The position numbers and the translations under genes are program-made. The notes beneath the pieces were generated by a model. That model saw only the letters and a list, made by a program, of their open reading frames with translations, made no database searches and had not been told where the DNA came from. Below, piece by piece: positions 28,157 to 36,704 of a stretch of DNA of 64,000 nucleotides. The stretch comes from Gordonia polyisoprenivorans. Its GTDB lineage: Bacteria > Actinomycetota > Actinomycetes > Mycobacteriales > Mycobacteriaceae. The stretch lies in NCBI RefSeq assembly GCF_017654315.1, contig NZ_CP072203.1:5766001-5830000 (forward strand), in the 5' to 3' direction. How positions within the stretch are numbered: the stretch's first letter is position 1; each line of letters begins with the position of its first letter.

Positions 28157-28270
28157 CCGACAGCGCTCTCCCCCACGCCGACAGCGCTCACCAGAGCGCC
28201 GTCGGCGAACTGAAGAGCGCCGTCGGCGAACTGAAGAGCGCTGTCGGCGAAATCCGGAGCGCCATCGGCG
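28157..28270. repeat. 21-bp-period array with inverted halves
   Basis: GACAGCGCTC starts at 28159 and 28180. The opposite orientation, GAGCGC(C/T)(G/A)TCGGCG, starts at 28194, 28215, 28236 and 28257. All steps within each half are exactly 21 bp. The innermost pair forms a 12-bp stem (CCGACAGCGCTC with GAGCGCCGTCGG, one mismatch, loop ACCA) between convergent genes, so it may also act as a terminator. Confidence 0.75.
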
Positions 28271-28358
28271 GGCACGAAAGCACAACGGCGGCGCTCGGAT
28301 TCACCGGACGCCGCCGCCGACACCCCCGGGGATGCTCACCGGAGAGCGCTCAATTACT

Positions 28359-29393
28359 TCAGGCGCTGATCGACTTACCCACCGACTTGAGGTCGGTGCA
28401 GGCCTCGACGACGCGCTCGCTCATCGAGGTCTCGGCCTTCTTGCTCCACACGCGTGGATCGTAGGTCTTCTTGTTGCCCACGTCGCCGTCGACCTTCAGC
28501 ACACCGTCGTAGTTGCTGAACATGTGGCCGGCCACCGGACGCGTGTAGGCGTACTGGGTGTCGGTGTCGACGTTCATCTTGACGACGCCGTAGCTCAGGG
28601 CTTCGTCGATCTCGCTCTTCAGCGAGCCGGAGCCACCGTGGAAGACGAAGTCGAACGGCTTGGATCCGTCGGCCAGGCCGAGCTTCTTGGTCGCCACTTC
28701 CTGGCCGGTGTTCAGCACGTCGGGACGCAGCTTCACGTTGCCGGGCTTGTACACACCGTGGACGTTGCCGAACGTGGCGGCCAGCAGGTACTTGCCCTTC
28801 TCGCCGATGCCGAGCGCGGCGACGGTCTTCTCGAAGTCCTCGGGGGTGGTGAACAGCTTGTCGTCGATCGCAGCCTCGACGCCGTCCTCCTCACCGCCGA
28901 CGACGCCGATCTCGATCTCCAGGATGATCTTGGCTGCGGCGGCCTTGGCCAGAAGCTCCTGCGCGATCTCGAGGTTCTCGTCGATCGGGACCGCCGACCC
29001 GTCCCACATGTGCGACTGGAACAGCGGGTCCTTGCCCGCGTCGACGCGCTCCTGGCTGATCGCGAGCAGCGGCCGGACGTAGGTGTCGAGCTTGTCCTTG
29101 GGGCAGTGGTCGGTGTGCAGCGCGATGGTCACGTCGTACTTCGCGGCGACGACGTGGGCGAACTCGGCCAGCGCGACCGCACCGGTCACCATGTCCTTGA
29201 CGCCGAGACCCGAACCGAATTCTGCACCGCCGGTCGAGAACTGGATGATGCCGTCGCTGCCGGCGTCCGCGAAGCCCTTGATGGCCGCATTGATCGTCGA
29301 CGACGACGTGCAGTTGATCGCCGGGAACGCGTAGCCACCCTCCTTTGCCTTCTGGAACATCTCGGCGTACTGCTCGGGGGTTGCAATGGGCAT
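28359..29393 (-). CDS. fba: Fructose-bisphosphate aldolase, class II
   Basis: The 344-residue zinc enzyme splits fructose-1,6-bisphosphate in glycolysis and makes it in gluconeogenesis. It has the class IIA features: ALHTDHCPKDKLDTYV with the catalytic Asp and zinc His, EIEIGVVGGEEDGV, the zinc ligand in GNVHGVYKPG, and VFHGGSGS followed by KMNVDTDTQYA. The start at 29393 has GGAGG upstream and gives the same length as the M. tuberculosis enzyme Rv0363c. It is divergent from a DedA gene, as in M. tuberculosis. No oddities. Confidence 0.97.
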   Translation of the reverse strand: MPIATPEQYAEMFQKAKEGGYAFPAINCTSSSTINAAIKGFADAGSDGIIQFSTGGAEFGSGLGVKDMVTGAVALAEFAHVVAAKYDVTIALHTDHCPKDKLDTYVRPLLAISQERVDAGKDPLFQSHMWDGSAVPIDENLEIAQELLAKAAAAKIILEIEIGVVGGEEDGVEAAIDDKLFTTPEDFEKTVAALGIGEKGKYLLAATFGNVHGVYKPGNVKLRPDVLNTGQEVATKKLGLADGSKPFDFVFHGGSGSLKSEIDEALSYGVVKMNVDTDTQYAYTRPVAGHMFSNYDGVLKVDGDVGNKKTYDPRVWSKKAETSMSERVVEACTDLKSVGKSISA

Positions 29394-29533
29394 TTCACGT
29401 CCTCCAACCGGATAAGGTTTCACGCTTCGAGTCGGGTCACTCCTGTTCAGTATGGCAAGGTCGCTCACACCGCGCGCAGCGGCGTCCGAGGGTCGCCGAC
29501 CGGCAGGTTCTGCGAACGCTCGCCTCCACCAGG

Positions 29534-29539
29534 TACCCT
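29534..29539 (+). promoter_or_regulatory. -10 element (TACCCT) for a leaderless dedA transcript
   Basis: TACCCT lies eight bases before the GTG start at 29548 with no ribosome-binding site between them. This places the expected transcription start on or next to the start codon. Confidence 0.4.
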
Positions 29540-29547
29540 CGGGACCC

Positions 29548-30264
29548 GTGACCGAATTCGCATTTGCCGCAAAAACGACAAATCTGGCCCTGCTTCCGGG
29601 GTTCCTCGATCCGGTCAACCTGCTCAACTCGTTCGGCACGTGGATTCTCGCGGGCCTGCTGCTGGTCATCTTCATCGAGTCCGGCCTGCTGTTCCCGCTG
29701 CTTCCGGGCGACTCGCTGTTGTTCACCGCGGGGCTGATCGTCGCCGCGAAGTCCGCCGACATCGAGCCGTTCGCGCCGTTGTGGGTGCTGCTGGTGACCA
29801 TCCCGATCGCCGCCTTCCTCGGTGACCAGGTCGGTTATCTCATCGGCAATCGCCTCGGATACTCCCTGTTCCGGCCGAACGCGAAGGTGCTGAAGGAGCG
29901 CTACATCGTCGAGGCGCACGAGTTCTTCGAGAAGCACGGTCCGATCACCATCGTGCTGGCGCGCTTCGTCCCGATCGTGCGGACCTATGCCCCGCTCGTG
30001 GCCGGTGCGGCGAAGATGCGGTACTCGATCTTCCTCACCTACAACGTCGTCGGCGCGATCCTGTGGGGTGCCGGGGTGACGCTGCTCGGGTATTTCCTCG
30101 GCCAGATCGCGTTCATCCGTGACAACGTCGACTACATCTTCCTGTTGATCGTGTTCGTCTCGGTGCTGCCGATCATCTCCGAGGTCGTCAAGCGGGTGCT
30201 CCGGTCGCGTCGGGCGATCACCGAGGAGCCGGTGGCCTCACCCACGCCGGCCGACCACTCCTGA
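29548..30264 (+). CDS. DedA-family membrane protein (Rv0364-like)
   Basis: The 238-residue DedA/SNARE-associated-type protein has about five membrane segments and the family signatures: FIESGLLFPLLPGDSLLF near the N-terminus, EKHGPITIVLARFVPIVRT in the centre, and AAKMRYSIFLTYNVVGAILWG. DedA proteins support envelope homeostasis and move undecaprenyl phosphate or other lipids across the membrane. The GTG start follows from the family N-terminus and a TANNNT box close by. Its position next to fba matches Rv0364. A paralogue follows 99 bp downstream. Confidence 0.9.
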   Translation: MTEFAFAAKTTNLALLPGFLDPVNLLNSFGTWILAGLLLVIFIESGLLFPLLPGDSLLFTAGLIVAAKSADIEPFAPLWVLLVTIPIAAFLGDQVGYLIGNRLGYSLFRPNAKVLKERYIVEAHEFFEKHGPITIVLARFVPIVRTYAPLVAGAAKMRYSIFLTYNVVGAILWGAGVTLLGYFLGQIAFIRDNVDYIFLLIVFVSVLPIISEVVKRVLRSRRAITEEPVASPTPADHS

Positions 30265-30349
30265 CCCGCACCGCCGGTCCCCCGCCCGGTCCCCAACGCC
30301 ACACACCGACCCGCCAGCATCCATCTGGCTAACCCTCAGGCTGCCCGCG

Positions 30350-30355
30350 TAGCCT
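30350..30355 (+). promoter_or_regulatory. -10 element (TAGCCT) for a leaderless second dedA transcript
   Basis: TAGCCT lies eight bases before the GTG at 30364, the same spacing as in the first dedA gene, with no ribosome-binding site. It suggests the second dedA gene has its own promoter. Confidence 0.4.
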
Positions 30356-30363
30356 GGTGACCC

Positions 30364-31128
30364 GTGATTGACTCCGCACTTGCCCATACCACCACCACCG
30401 TGGTCGCACTGCCGGGCATCCTCGACCCCATCAACGTGCTCAGCTGGTTCGGCGCCTGGGCGTTCTGGGGTCTGCTCCTGGTGATCCTCATCGAATCCGG
30501 CGTCCTGTTCCCGGTGTTGCCGGGCGACTCGCTGCTGTTCGTGGCCGGCATGGTCGTCGCCGCGGGCGCGGGCGGCACCGAGGGCATCGACAAGTTCGCC
30601 TCACTGTGGCAGCTACTCGTCTTCATTCCGATCGCGGCGATCATCGGCGGTCAGATCGGCTACTGGATCGGCCGCTTCATCGGTACCGAGATGTTCAAGC
30701 CCGACGCCCGGTTCCTCAAGGAGCGTTACCTCGTCGAGGCCAACGAGTTCTTCGAGAAGCACGGGCCGATCACCATCTTCTTGGCGCGCTTCGTGCCGAT
30801 CGTGCGCACACTGGCTCCGATCGTCGCCGGCGCCGCCCGGATGAAGTGGGCGGTGTTCGCCGTCTACAACGTGGTCGGCGCGATCGTCTGGGGTGCGGGC
30901 ATCGTGCTGCTCGGCTACTGGCTCGGACGGTTCGAGGTCATCCAGAAGCTCATCGAACCGATCTTCATCCTGATCGTCATCCTGTCGATCGCACCGATGC
31001 TCATCGAGTGGTATCGCAGGCGCCGGGCCGCCAAGCGCGCCCCGGCCGCCGACGCCCTGTCCACCGATGCCACGGCCGCCGACGTCACGGCAGCGCCCGC
31101 CGACGACCGGCGGACCGACACCGTCTGA
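30364..31128 (+). CDS. DedA-family membrane protein, tandem paralogue
   Basis: This 254-residue protein closely follows the first DedA protein: LIESGVLFPVLPGDSLLF, LKERYLVEANEFFEKHGPITIFLARFVPIVRT and AARMKWAVFAVYNVVGAIVWG are present in the same order. It differs by a longer polar C-terminal tail rich in Ala, Asp and Thr (about 40 residues). The shared motifs and adjacency indicate tandem duplication. Separate promoters suggest different expression. Whether the two have different lipid substrates cannot be seen. Confidence 0.9.
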   Translation: MIDSALAHTTTTVVALPGILDPINVLSWFGAWAFWGLLLVILIESGVLFPVLPGDSLLFVAGMVVAAGAGGTEGIDKFASLWQLLVFIPIAAIIGGQIGYWIGRFIGTEMFKPDARFLKERYLVEANEFFEKHGPITIFLARFVPIVRTLAPIVAGAARMKWAVFAVYNVVGAIVWGAGIVLLGYWLGRFEVIQKLIEPIFILIVILSIAPMLIEWYRRRRAAKRAPAADALSTDATAADVTAAPADDRRTDTV

Positions 31129-31153
31129 GTCGACGGCGCCGGCCGGTCGGACG

Positions 31154-32293
31154 CTATCCGCTCACCGCGTACGCCGCGGCCAGGTCGATGCGCACCCATC
31201 CCCCGTTGGCACCGGCCTGGTCCAGCGGATAGCCGGCGGGGATGGCGGTGCGTCGCAGGATGTCGAGGCGCTGCGCGTCACTGAGGTGCGGGAATCGCGA
31301 GCGCAGTAGTGCCGCGGCCTGGGTCGGGATGGCGTTCACCTGGTTCGGGGAGATCCGCGAAAATCCGAATGTCATCAGCTCCTGGGCATTCGACACCGCC
31401 TGCGACGTCGGCGCCACGGTCGGGTCGTCGGCGAGCGCCCGGGCCACCGGCTCACCGAGCGCGGTCCGGAGCTGCTCGCGCAACTGATCGCCGGCGGCGT
31501 CGACGAGCCGGGCGAATGCCGGATCGGAAAGCCGCTCGGAGGCGACAGCCAGGCCCATGATCCGGCCGCCCATCACATCGAGCGGGTAGTGCACGCCGAG
31601 CACCATGCGACTGAGTCCGATGTGGCCGGACTGGGCGAGGATCTGCGGTCCGGCCTCGGGCAGCCAGTAGGCCAGCAGCGCACCCTGCCAGAACGCCTGG
31701 CTGGAGTGGCCGGACGGGTACGAGCCGTTGCCGGCGAGGTCGCCGTAGAGATCCGAGCCTGGCCGGTTGTAGCGCTTGATCTGTGCGGGCGCGACGACGA
31801 AGGGCCGCGGATTGTTGTAGTACTGCTTCTCGATCAGCGTGGTCTGCAACGGGATTCCGGCGCGCGCGGTGTCGCCCTTGACCAACTGCGCGACCTTGGG
31901 CAGTTTGCCCGCGGCCAACAGTTGCCGGAACGCGGTACCGACCTTGGTGCCCAAGGCCTGTGACAGGGAGACGATCCGGTCGTCGTAGTTGATCGCGACG
32001 GCGTCGGCCTGCTGGGCCGGTGTCGCGGAGTTGTTGACCGACACTACCTTTGCGAGATTCTGCTTCATGAGGTCGGGCCGTTGGGCGCGTAGCACCGCGA
32101 AGCCGTCGAGTTCCGGGAGATACGTTCCGCTCGGCGGTACGTCGGAGGCGAAGGGGCCGACGAGCTGCGCGGTGGAGAATCCCGCGGGCGCGGTGGCCGG
32201 TGCCGGCGCCGCGTGCGCAACGGGCGCTCCGACCATCAGGAGCACAGCGAACATCGAGAGCAGGACCGAGCGCACACGCAACGACATGGCCAT
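31154..32293 (-). CDS. Secreted PAP2-type acid phosphatase
   Basis: The 379-residue protein has a signal peptide (MAMSLRVRSVLLSMFAVLLMVG, cleavage near AHA-A) and a vanadate-type phosphatase domain with all three motifs: KQYYNNPRP (K-x6-RP), SYPSGHSS with the catalytic His, and SRMVLGVHYPLD (SR-x5-H-x3-D) with the phosphorylated His. It resembles class A nonspecific acid phosphatases acting outside the membrane. Two ATGs (32293 and 32287) are equally possible. The C-terminal 130 residues form an extra helical segment. It faces the second dedA gene convergently. Confidence 0.85.
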   Translation of the reverse strand: MAMSLRVRSVLLSMFAVLLMVGAPVAHAAPAPATAPAGFSTAQLVGPFASDVPPSGTYLPELDGFAVLRAQRPDLMKQNLAKVVSVNNSATPAQQADAVAINYDDRIVSLSQALGTKVGTAFRQLLAAGKLPKVAQLVKGDTARAGIPLQTTLIEKQYYNNPRPFVVAPAQIKRYNRPGSDLYGDLAGNGSYPSGHSSQAFWQGALLAYWLPEAGPQILAQSGHIGLSRMVLGVHYPLDVMGGRIMGLAVASERLSDPAFARLVDAAGDQLREQLRTALGEPVARALADDPTVAPTSQAVSNAQELMTFGFSRISPNQVNAIPTQAAALLRSRFPHLSDAQRLDILRRTAIPAGYPLDQAGANGGWVRIDLAAAYAVSG

Positions 32294-32406
32294 CACTCTG
32301 ACTGATGTCCGACTCTTCGGGCAAGGTGGGGGCGGGTGTTCATGTCTCGTTCGCCGCTCCGTCATCCGGGCGCCGCCCGTCTCCCGTGCCGGGCAGCCGA
32401 GTGCGG

Positions 32407-33099
32407 CTACCAGGCCTGCCCGAGGTCGGCGTGCTGACGAATCCACGCGTGCATGGCAATTCCGGCGGCCACCCCGGCGTTGATGCTGCGGGTGGAGCCG
32501 AACTGTGCGATCGAGACGGTCAGATCGGCCTGCTCCTGCGCATCCACACTCACACCCGGCCCCTCCTGACCGAACAGCAGCACGCATTCGCGCGGCAGTT
32601 CGGCGGTCTCCAACGGCTGCGCGCCCGGGGTGTTGTCGACGGCGACGACCTTCAGATCCTTCTCGCGCGCCCACGCGATCAGGTCGGCGACGGTGTCGTG
32701 ATGTTCGAGGTGCTGATAGCGGTCGGTCACCATGGCGCCGCGGCGATTCCAGCGTCGACGCCCGACGATGTGCACCGCGGCCACCGCAAAGGCGTTGGCG
32801 GTGCGCACCACGGTGCCGATGTTGGCGTCGTGGGCGAAGTTCTCGATGGCCACATGCAGTGGATGTCGCCGGGAGTCGATGTCGGCGACGATCGCCTCGC
32901 GCGTCCAATATCGGTAGGCGTCAACGACATTGCGGGTGTCGCCTGCTGCCAGCAGCTGCGCGTCGTAGCGCGGGTCGTCCGGCGGCGGACCGTCGTGCTC
33001 GGCCGCCCAGGGCCCCACCCCGACCGCCGGCGCCGACCCAAACTGCCACTCCGTCGGACCGGGCTCGTCGGCGGTCGGTTGCGGTTCGTCGTCGGCCAC
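32407..33099 (-). CDS. SpoU/TrmH-family RNA 2'-O-methyltransferase
   Basis: The 230-residue protein has the SPOUT knot: AIENFAHDANIGTVVRTANAF (motif 1 with the conserved Asn and Arg), VLLFGQEGPGVS (motif 2), and STRSINAGVAAGIAMHAW (motif 3). It should methylate a ribose in tRNA or rRNA using S-adenosylmethionine; the target is unknown. Its GTG start lies three bases after the pyrE stop, so it is in the pyrE operon, as in M. tuberculosis (Rv0380c near Rv0382c). Confidence 0.9.
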   Translation of the reverse strand: MADDEPQPTADEPGPTEWQFGSAPAVGVGPWAAEHDGPPPDDPRYDAQLLAAGDTRNVVDAYRYWTREAIVADIDSRRHPLHVAIENFAHDANIGTVVRTANAFAVAAVHIVGRRRWNRRGAMVTDRYQHLEHHDTVADLIAWAREKDLKVVAVDNTPGAQPLETAELPRECVLLFGQEGPGVSVDAQEQADLTVSIAQFGSTRSINAGVAAGIAMHAWIRQHADLGQAW

Positions 33100-33102
33100 G
33101 CC

Positions 33103-33663
33103 TCAGGCGAGGCCGAGATCGGCCAGCGTCAACAGCGACCGGTAGGGCACGCCGAGCGCCTCGATGACCTTGTCGGCGCCGGTATCTCGATCGACGACGG
33201 TCGCCACACCGATCACCGTCGCGCCGGCTTCACGTGCCGCCTCGACCGCGGTCGACGGTGACGCCCCGGTGGTCGAGGTGTCCTCGACGACCAGCACGCG
33301 TCGCCCGGAGATGTCGGGTCCTTCGATCCGACGTTGCATCCCATGGGTTTTGGCGGCCTTGCGCACCACGAAGGCATCAATGGCACGGCCACCCGCATGC
33401 ATGATCGATGTCGCCACCGGGTCGGCGCCCAGGGTGAGTCCGCCGACGGCGTCGTATTCCCAGTCGGCGGTGAGTTGCCGCATGAGCGTGCCGATCAGCG
33501 GCGAGGCCTGATGGTGCAGCGTTGCCCGGCGCAGGTCGACGTAGTAGTCGGCCTCCTTGCCCGACGAGAGCGTCACCTTGCCGTGCACCACCGAGAGTTC
33601 TTTGACCAGTTCGGCGAGCACCTCGCGATCGGCGGTATCGACGGACGGAATCGGTGCGGACAC
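33103..33663 (-). CDS. pyrE: Orotate phosphoribosyltransferase
   Basis: The 186-residue cytosolic enzyme converts orotate and PRPP to OMP in pyrimidine synthesis. The PRPP-binding loop is RRVLVVEDTSTTGASPSTA with its acidic pair, and the flexible-loop Lys/Arg set is seen at RKAAKTHGMQRR. Length matches actinobacterial PyrE (Rv0382c type). The GTG start at 33663 gives the usual N-terminus. It follows the Rv0383c-like gene by 60 bp and precedes the methyltransferase by 3 bp on the same strand. Confidence 0.95.
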   Translation of the reverse strand: MSAPIPSVDTADREVLAELVKELSVVHGKVTLSSGKEADYYVDLRRATLHHQASPLIGTLMRQLTADWEYDAVGGLTLGADPVATSIMHAGGRAIDAFVVRKAAKTHGMQRRIEGPDISGRRVLVVEDTSTTGASPSTAVEAAREAGATVIGVATVVDRDTGADKVIEALGVPYRSLLTLADLGLA

Positions 33664-33723
33664 TACAGAACTCGCTCTCTTCTCGCGGATCGGACACCGA
33701 CCCCCAACGGGTCGGTCGTGTGA

Positions 33724-34761
33724 TCAGTTGCGGCGGTGGCGGTTTCGCCGTGACGGCATCTCGCTCGGGCCGGTCCGCGCCTGTCGCGTCGGCGGCGCGA
33801 CGTCGTCGTCGAGATCGACGTCCTCGTCGGTCTCCGGTGGACGGGTCGCCTTGCCGCGCACCGGCATCGGCGCCATCGGACGGCCGGCGGCAGGTCGGGG
33901 TTCGGCCGGGGCCGGACGGCCTTCCGCGGGCGGAGCGGGGCGCCGCGGACGTGGTGCCACCTCGGCGGGCTTGCGCAGCGCGGTCGGCACAGCGGCGTCG
34001 GAGCCCGCCCCGTCACGCTCCGCCCCGTCACGAGCTGCGGCCTCCATGCGTGCGCGCCGGTTCTTGTCGCGCATGTTCTCGGTCTTCTCGTCGGCCAGCT
34101 CGGCACGGGTCGGGCCGTGTGGATCGCGCGGGTCGGGAGCGTCCTGCGGCTCACGCAGCGGCGGCAGCACCCGCAGCAGGTCGGCGAAGCGCCGCACGAC
34201 CTCCAGGCCGGTGTCGAGTTCGGTGGCGTCGTCGGTCAGCGGTAGCGACCCCAGAGCCCAGTTGCCCTCGTTCCACAGCACCTCGACGTAGGCCGGGGCC
34301 TTGTTGGCCAGCGCGACCATGCGCCGGTCACACACGCGGCGGGCGGCGTCGAGGTTGTTGGAGAACATCACGCGCGGGCCCATCGCGCCGAGCAGTTCCA
34401 CGTCCTCCTCGGCGGGGGCGAGGACGTCCTCGTGCCGCAGGTCGACGACCACGGCGGACGGTGTCGACCGGCGGACCGCGATCACCGTGGCGGTCTCGGA
34501 GAGGTCGAAGACGACGGCCTCTGCACCGCCGTAGTGCCCGTAGGCGACGTTCTCCACGGAGACGGTGTCGGGGGCGTTCATGGTGGCGCGGCGGAACACC
34601 GTACGGAGCTTGGTGTCGGTCTCGCGGAACTTGAAGTCGTGCTCGTCGCCCCAGATCGCTCGCTGGTGCCTCGTGACCGAGGAACGGCGGCGATCGAGCC
34701 ACAGCAGGGCCACCGCCCCGGCCAAGGCAATGGCGGCGATCACGAAGTAGACGATGGTCAT
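33724..34761 (-). CDS. Membrane-anchored conserved protein (Rv0383c-like)
   Basis: The 345-residue protein starts with one membrane helix (MTIVYFVIAAIALAGAVALLWL), followed by a folded domain of about 180 residues (RAIWGDEHDFKFRETD ... ALGSLPLTDDATELD) and a long, charged Pro/Arg-rich tail (about 240-345) that is probably disordered. Its place directly upstream of pyrE matches Rv0383c. ATG 34761 was chosen because the membrane helix begins there. Function unknown; an envelope role is likely. Confidence 0.78.
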   Translation of the reverse strand: MTIVYFVIAAIALAGAVALLWLDRRRSSVTRHQRAIWGDEHDFKFRETDTKLRTVFRRATMNAPDTVSVENVAYGHYGGAEAVVFDLSETATVIAVRRSTPSAVVVDLRHEDVLAPAEEDVELLGAMGPRVMFSNNLDAARRVCDRRMVALANKAPAYVEVLWNEGNWALGSLPLTDDATELDTGLEVVRRFADLLRVLPPLREPQDAPDPRDPHGPTRAELADEKTENMRDKNRRARMEAAARDGAERDGAGSDAAVPTALRKPAEVAPRPRRPAPPAEGRPAPAEPRPAAGRPMAPMPVRGKATRPPETDEDVDLDDDVAPPTRQARTGPSEMPSRRNRHRRN

Positions 34762-34777
34762 CGCGCTACAGACTACT

Positions 34778-35800
34778 TCAGGGCGTGGCCGGGTCGCGCC
34801 GCACGACGTACCCCCGGGCCTTGTCGACGACGTTGCCGAGGTGGGTTTCCAGGTCGTCATCACCGGCGTCGACGTATCGGCGCAGGTTATCGAGGATCTG
34901 CGTGCTCAGCACGTCACGCCATCCGACGACGTCGCCGCTCAGGTGCGCCGAGATCGCGACGTTGTCCATCCCCCACAGCGGACTGTCGGCGGGCAGGGGT
35001 TCGGTGACGAACACATCGAGCGATGCCGCACCGATCTCCCCGGTCTGCAGCGCCTCGATCAATGCCGGCTCGTCGACGAGGTCACCGCGCCCCACGTTGA
35101 TCAGATGGGCGTCATCGCGCATCGCCGCGAGCACCTCGGCGTCGATCATGGTGCGCGTTGCCGCGGTCAGCGGCGCGATCGCGACCACCGTGTCGAACTC
35201 GCCGACGTACTCGGCCAGCCGCGCGGTCTCGAGGACCACACCGAAGTCGGGGTCGTGATCGCGAGCGCGTCGTCCGGCGCCGGTGACCTCGATTCCGACC
35301 GCACGCAGCAACCGGGCGATCTCCCGGCCGATGCCACCCGTACCGATCACCAGAGCCGACGTCCCGGTGGTCGAGCGCGTCTCCCGCCAGCGCCACTCCC
35401 GGCGCGACTGCAGGCGCATCGATTCGTGCAGCAGTTTGTCGCGGGCCAGGATCGAGGCGAGGACGAATTCCGCGATGGGGCGATCGAAGACGCCGTGGGC
35501 GTTGGTCACCACCACATCGGAGTCGGTCAACTCGTCGAACAGCAGCGAATCCACCCCGGCCGCGCACACGTGCACCCACCGCAGCGCGTCGGCGTGGGCC
35601 CAGTTGTCCCGTAGTGCGCGCGAGAAGAAGTCCCACACCACCAGCACATCGGCGCCCGGCAGCGCCGAGCCGAGTTCGTCTGCGGTGGTGTGCCGGATGT
35701 CGGCAATGGCCTCGAGCGCGGCGAGATCGGTGGGCGGCGCGACGTCGGGCGAGCCCAGTAGGGCGATCACGGGACGGACGTCGGGGTCTCCGGTAGCCAT
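34778..35800 (-). CDS. D-isomer-specific 2-hydroxyacid dehydrogenase
   Basis: The 340-residue NAD(P)-dependent dehydrogenase has the D-2-hydroxyacid family layout. The Rossmann motif is ALVIGTGGIGREIARLL, the substrate-binding Arg lies in NVGRGDLVDEPAL, the Glu in DVFVTEPLPADSPLW, and the catalytic His in ISAHLSGD. The family reduces 2-keto acids or oxidises D-2-hydroxy acids; the sequence resembles the glyoxylate/hydroxypyruvate reductase-like group. It is 16 bp upstream of the Rv0383c-like gene and could be in the same transcript. The exact acid is not predictable. Confidence 0.88.
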   Translation of the reverse strand: MATGDPDVRPVIALLGSPDVAPPTDLAALEAIADIRHTTADELGSALPGADVLVVWDFFSRALRDNWAHADALRWVHVCAAGVDSLLFDELTDSDVVVTNAHGVFDRPIAEFVLASILARDKLLHESMRLQSRREWRWRETRSTTGTSALVIGTGGIGREIARLLRAVGIEVTGAGRRARDHDPDFGVVLETARLAEYVGEFDTVVAIAPLTAATRTMIDAEVLAAMRDDAHLINVGRGDLVDEPALIEALQTGEIGAASLDVFVTEPLPADSPLWGMDNVAISAHLSGDVVGWRDVLSTQILDNLRRYVDAGDDDLETHLGNVVDKARGYVVRRDPATP

Positions 35801-36065
35801 GGGTCCAACGTAGCGGCGGGCGCGGATCACGACGGGGAGGCCATAATTTCGGCAACTCGGCTCCCTTCACCCGGTGCACCGCATTCACGGCCCACGGAAT
35901 TCTGCGAGTGCATGACTCGCCGAGATCGATAATCGGCCGAGCGGGATATGTCCTCCGAATGACACGCGAATTATCGATCGCCACGGCCCACCAGCCACTT
36001 CCGATCCAAGCCACTCCGTCGCGTGTGTCACGGATCACAATTCAGGGTTGGGGATTTCGGTGGCG

Positions 36066-36071
36066 TATATT
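36066..36071 (+). promoter_or_regulatory. -10 element (TATATT) for leaderless gtrA transcript
   Basis: TATATT lies seven bases before the GTG start at 36079, with no ribosome-binding site between. The 278 bp between the dehydrogenase start and this gene hold no other convincing gene. Confidence 0.45.
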
Positions 36072-36078
36072 GCCCTAG

Positions 36079-36651
36079 GTGATCGCGACGCTGGACGAAA
36101 AATATGCCACCCATGTGAGAAATCTCGGGCAATTCGCCCGTTTCGGCATCGTGGGCGCATCCGGTGTCGTCGTCAATATGATCGTCGCCGTCCTGATGAA
36201 CAAGGCGCATGGCGGTACCGCCAACGCGTTCAACGTGATCTGGCATATTCCGGGTTCGGCCTACAACGTGCGTTTCACCGTGCTGGTGTGGATCGTCGGA
36301 TTCCTCGTGGCCAACTTCGTCAACTTCCAGCTCAATCGGTCGTGGACCTTCAAGAGCTCCCGGCATGCGACGTGGTGGTCGGAATTCTGGCCGTTCCTCG
36401 CGGTGGGTAGCGTCGCCGCGATCGTCGGACTGTTCCTGAAGGTGGGCTTCACCAACCCCACCTCACCGCTCTACCTCTCGTCGTCGTTCTTCCACGAGGC
36501 CGCGGGCCTGCACTCCCGCGAGTACTGGGCGCAGATCATCACGATCGTCATCACCATGCCGATCAACTTCATCGTCAACAAGCTCTGGACATTCCGGGCG
36601 GTGCGCTCGCCCGCGCAGCCCGCTCCCGTCGACGCCGGCACGCCTGTCTGA
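36079..36651 (+). CDS. GtrA-family membrane protein
   Basis: The 190-residue protein has four membrane helices in the GtrA pattern: FARFGIVGASGVVVNMIVA, VWIVGFLVANFVNFQLNRSWTF, a third long helix at FLAVGSVAAIVGLFLKVGF and the closing PINFIVNKLWTFR. GtrA-like proteins are thought to flip polyprenyl-phosphate-linked sugars or assist wall polysaccharide assembly. The two NFxxNRxWTF / NFIVNKLWTF motifs show the internal duplication of the family. A segment between helices 3 and 4 is longer than usual. It is monocistronic. Confidence 0.88.
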   Translation: MIATLDEKYATHVRNLGQFARFGIVGASGVVVNMIVAVLMNKAHGGTANAFNVIWHIPGSAYNVRFTVLVWIVGFLVANFVNFQLNRSWTFKSSRHATWWSEFWPFLAVGSVAAIVGLFLKVGFTNPTSPLYLSSSFFHEAAGLHSREYWAQIITIVITMPINFIVNKLWTFRAVRSPAQPAPVDAGTPV

Positions 36652-36704
36652 GCATCACGCTCCGGGTTCCACCATCCGGGCACCCCGTGCCTCACGTGAC
36701 CCGA

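Noticed and set aside
28129..28323. 64-codon minus-strand frame with DGALQFA-type repeats over the 28.2-kb array
   Set aside because: As above, the repeats follow from the DNA period. The start has no ribosome-binding site and the array changes orientation halfway, unlike a protein repeat.
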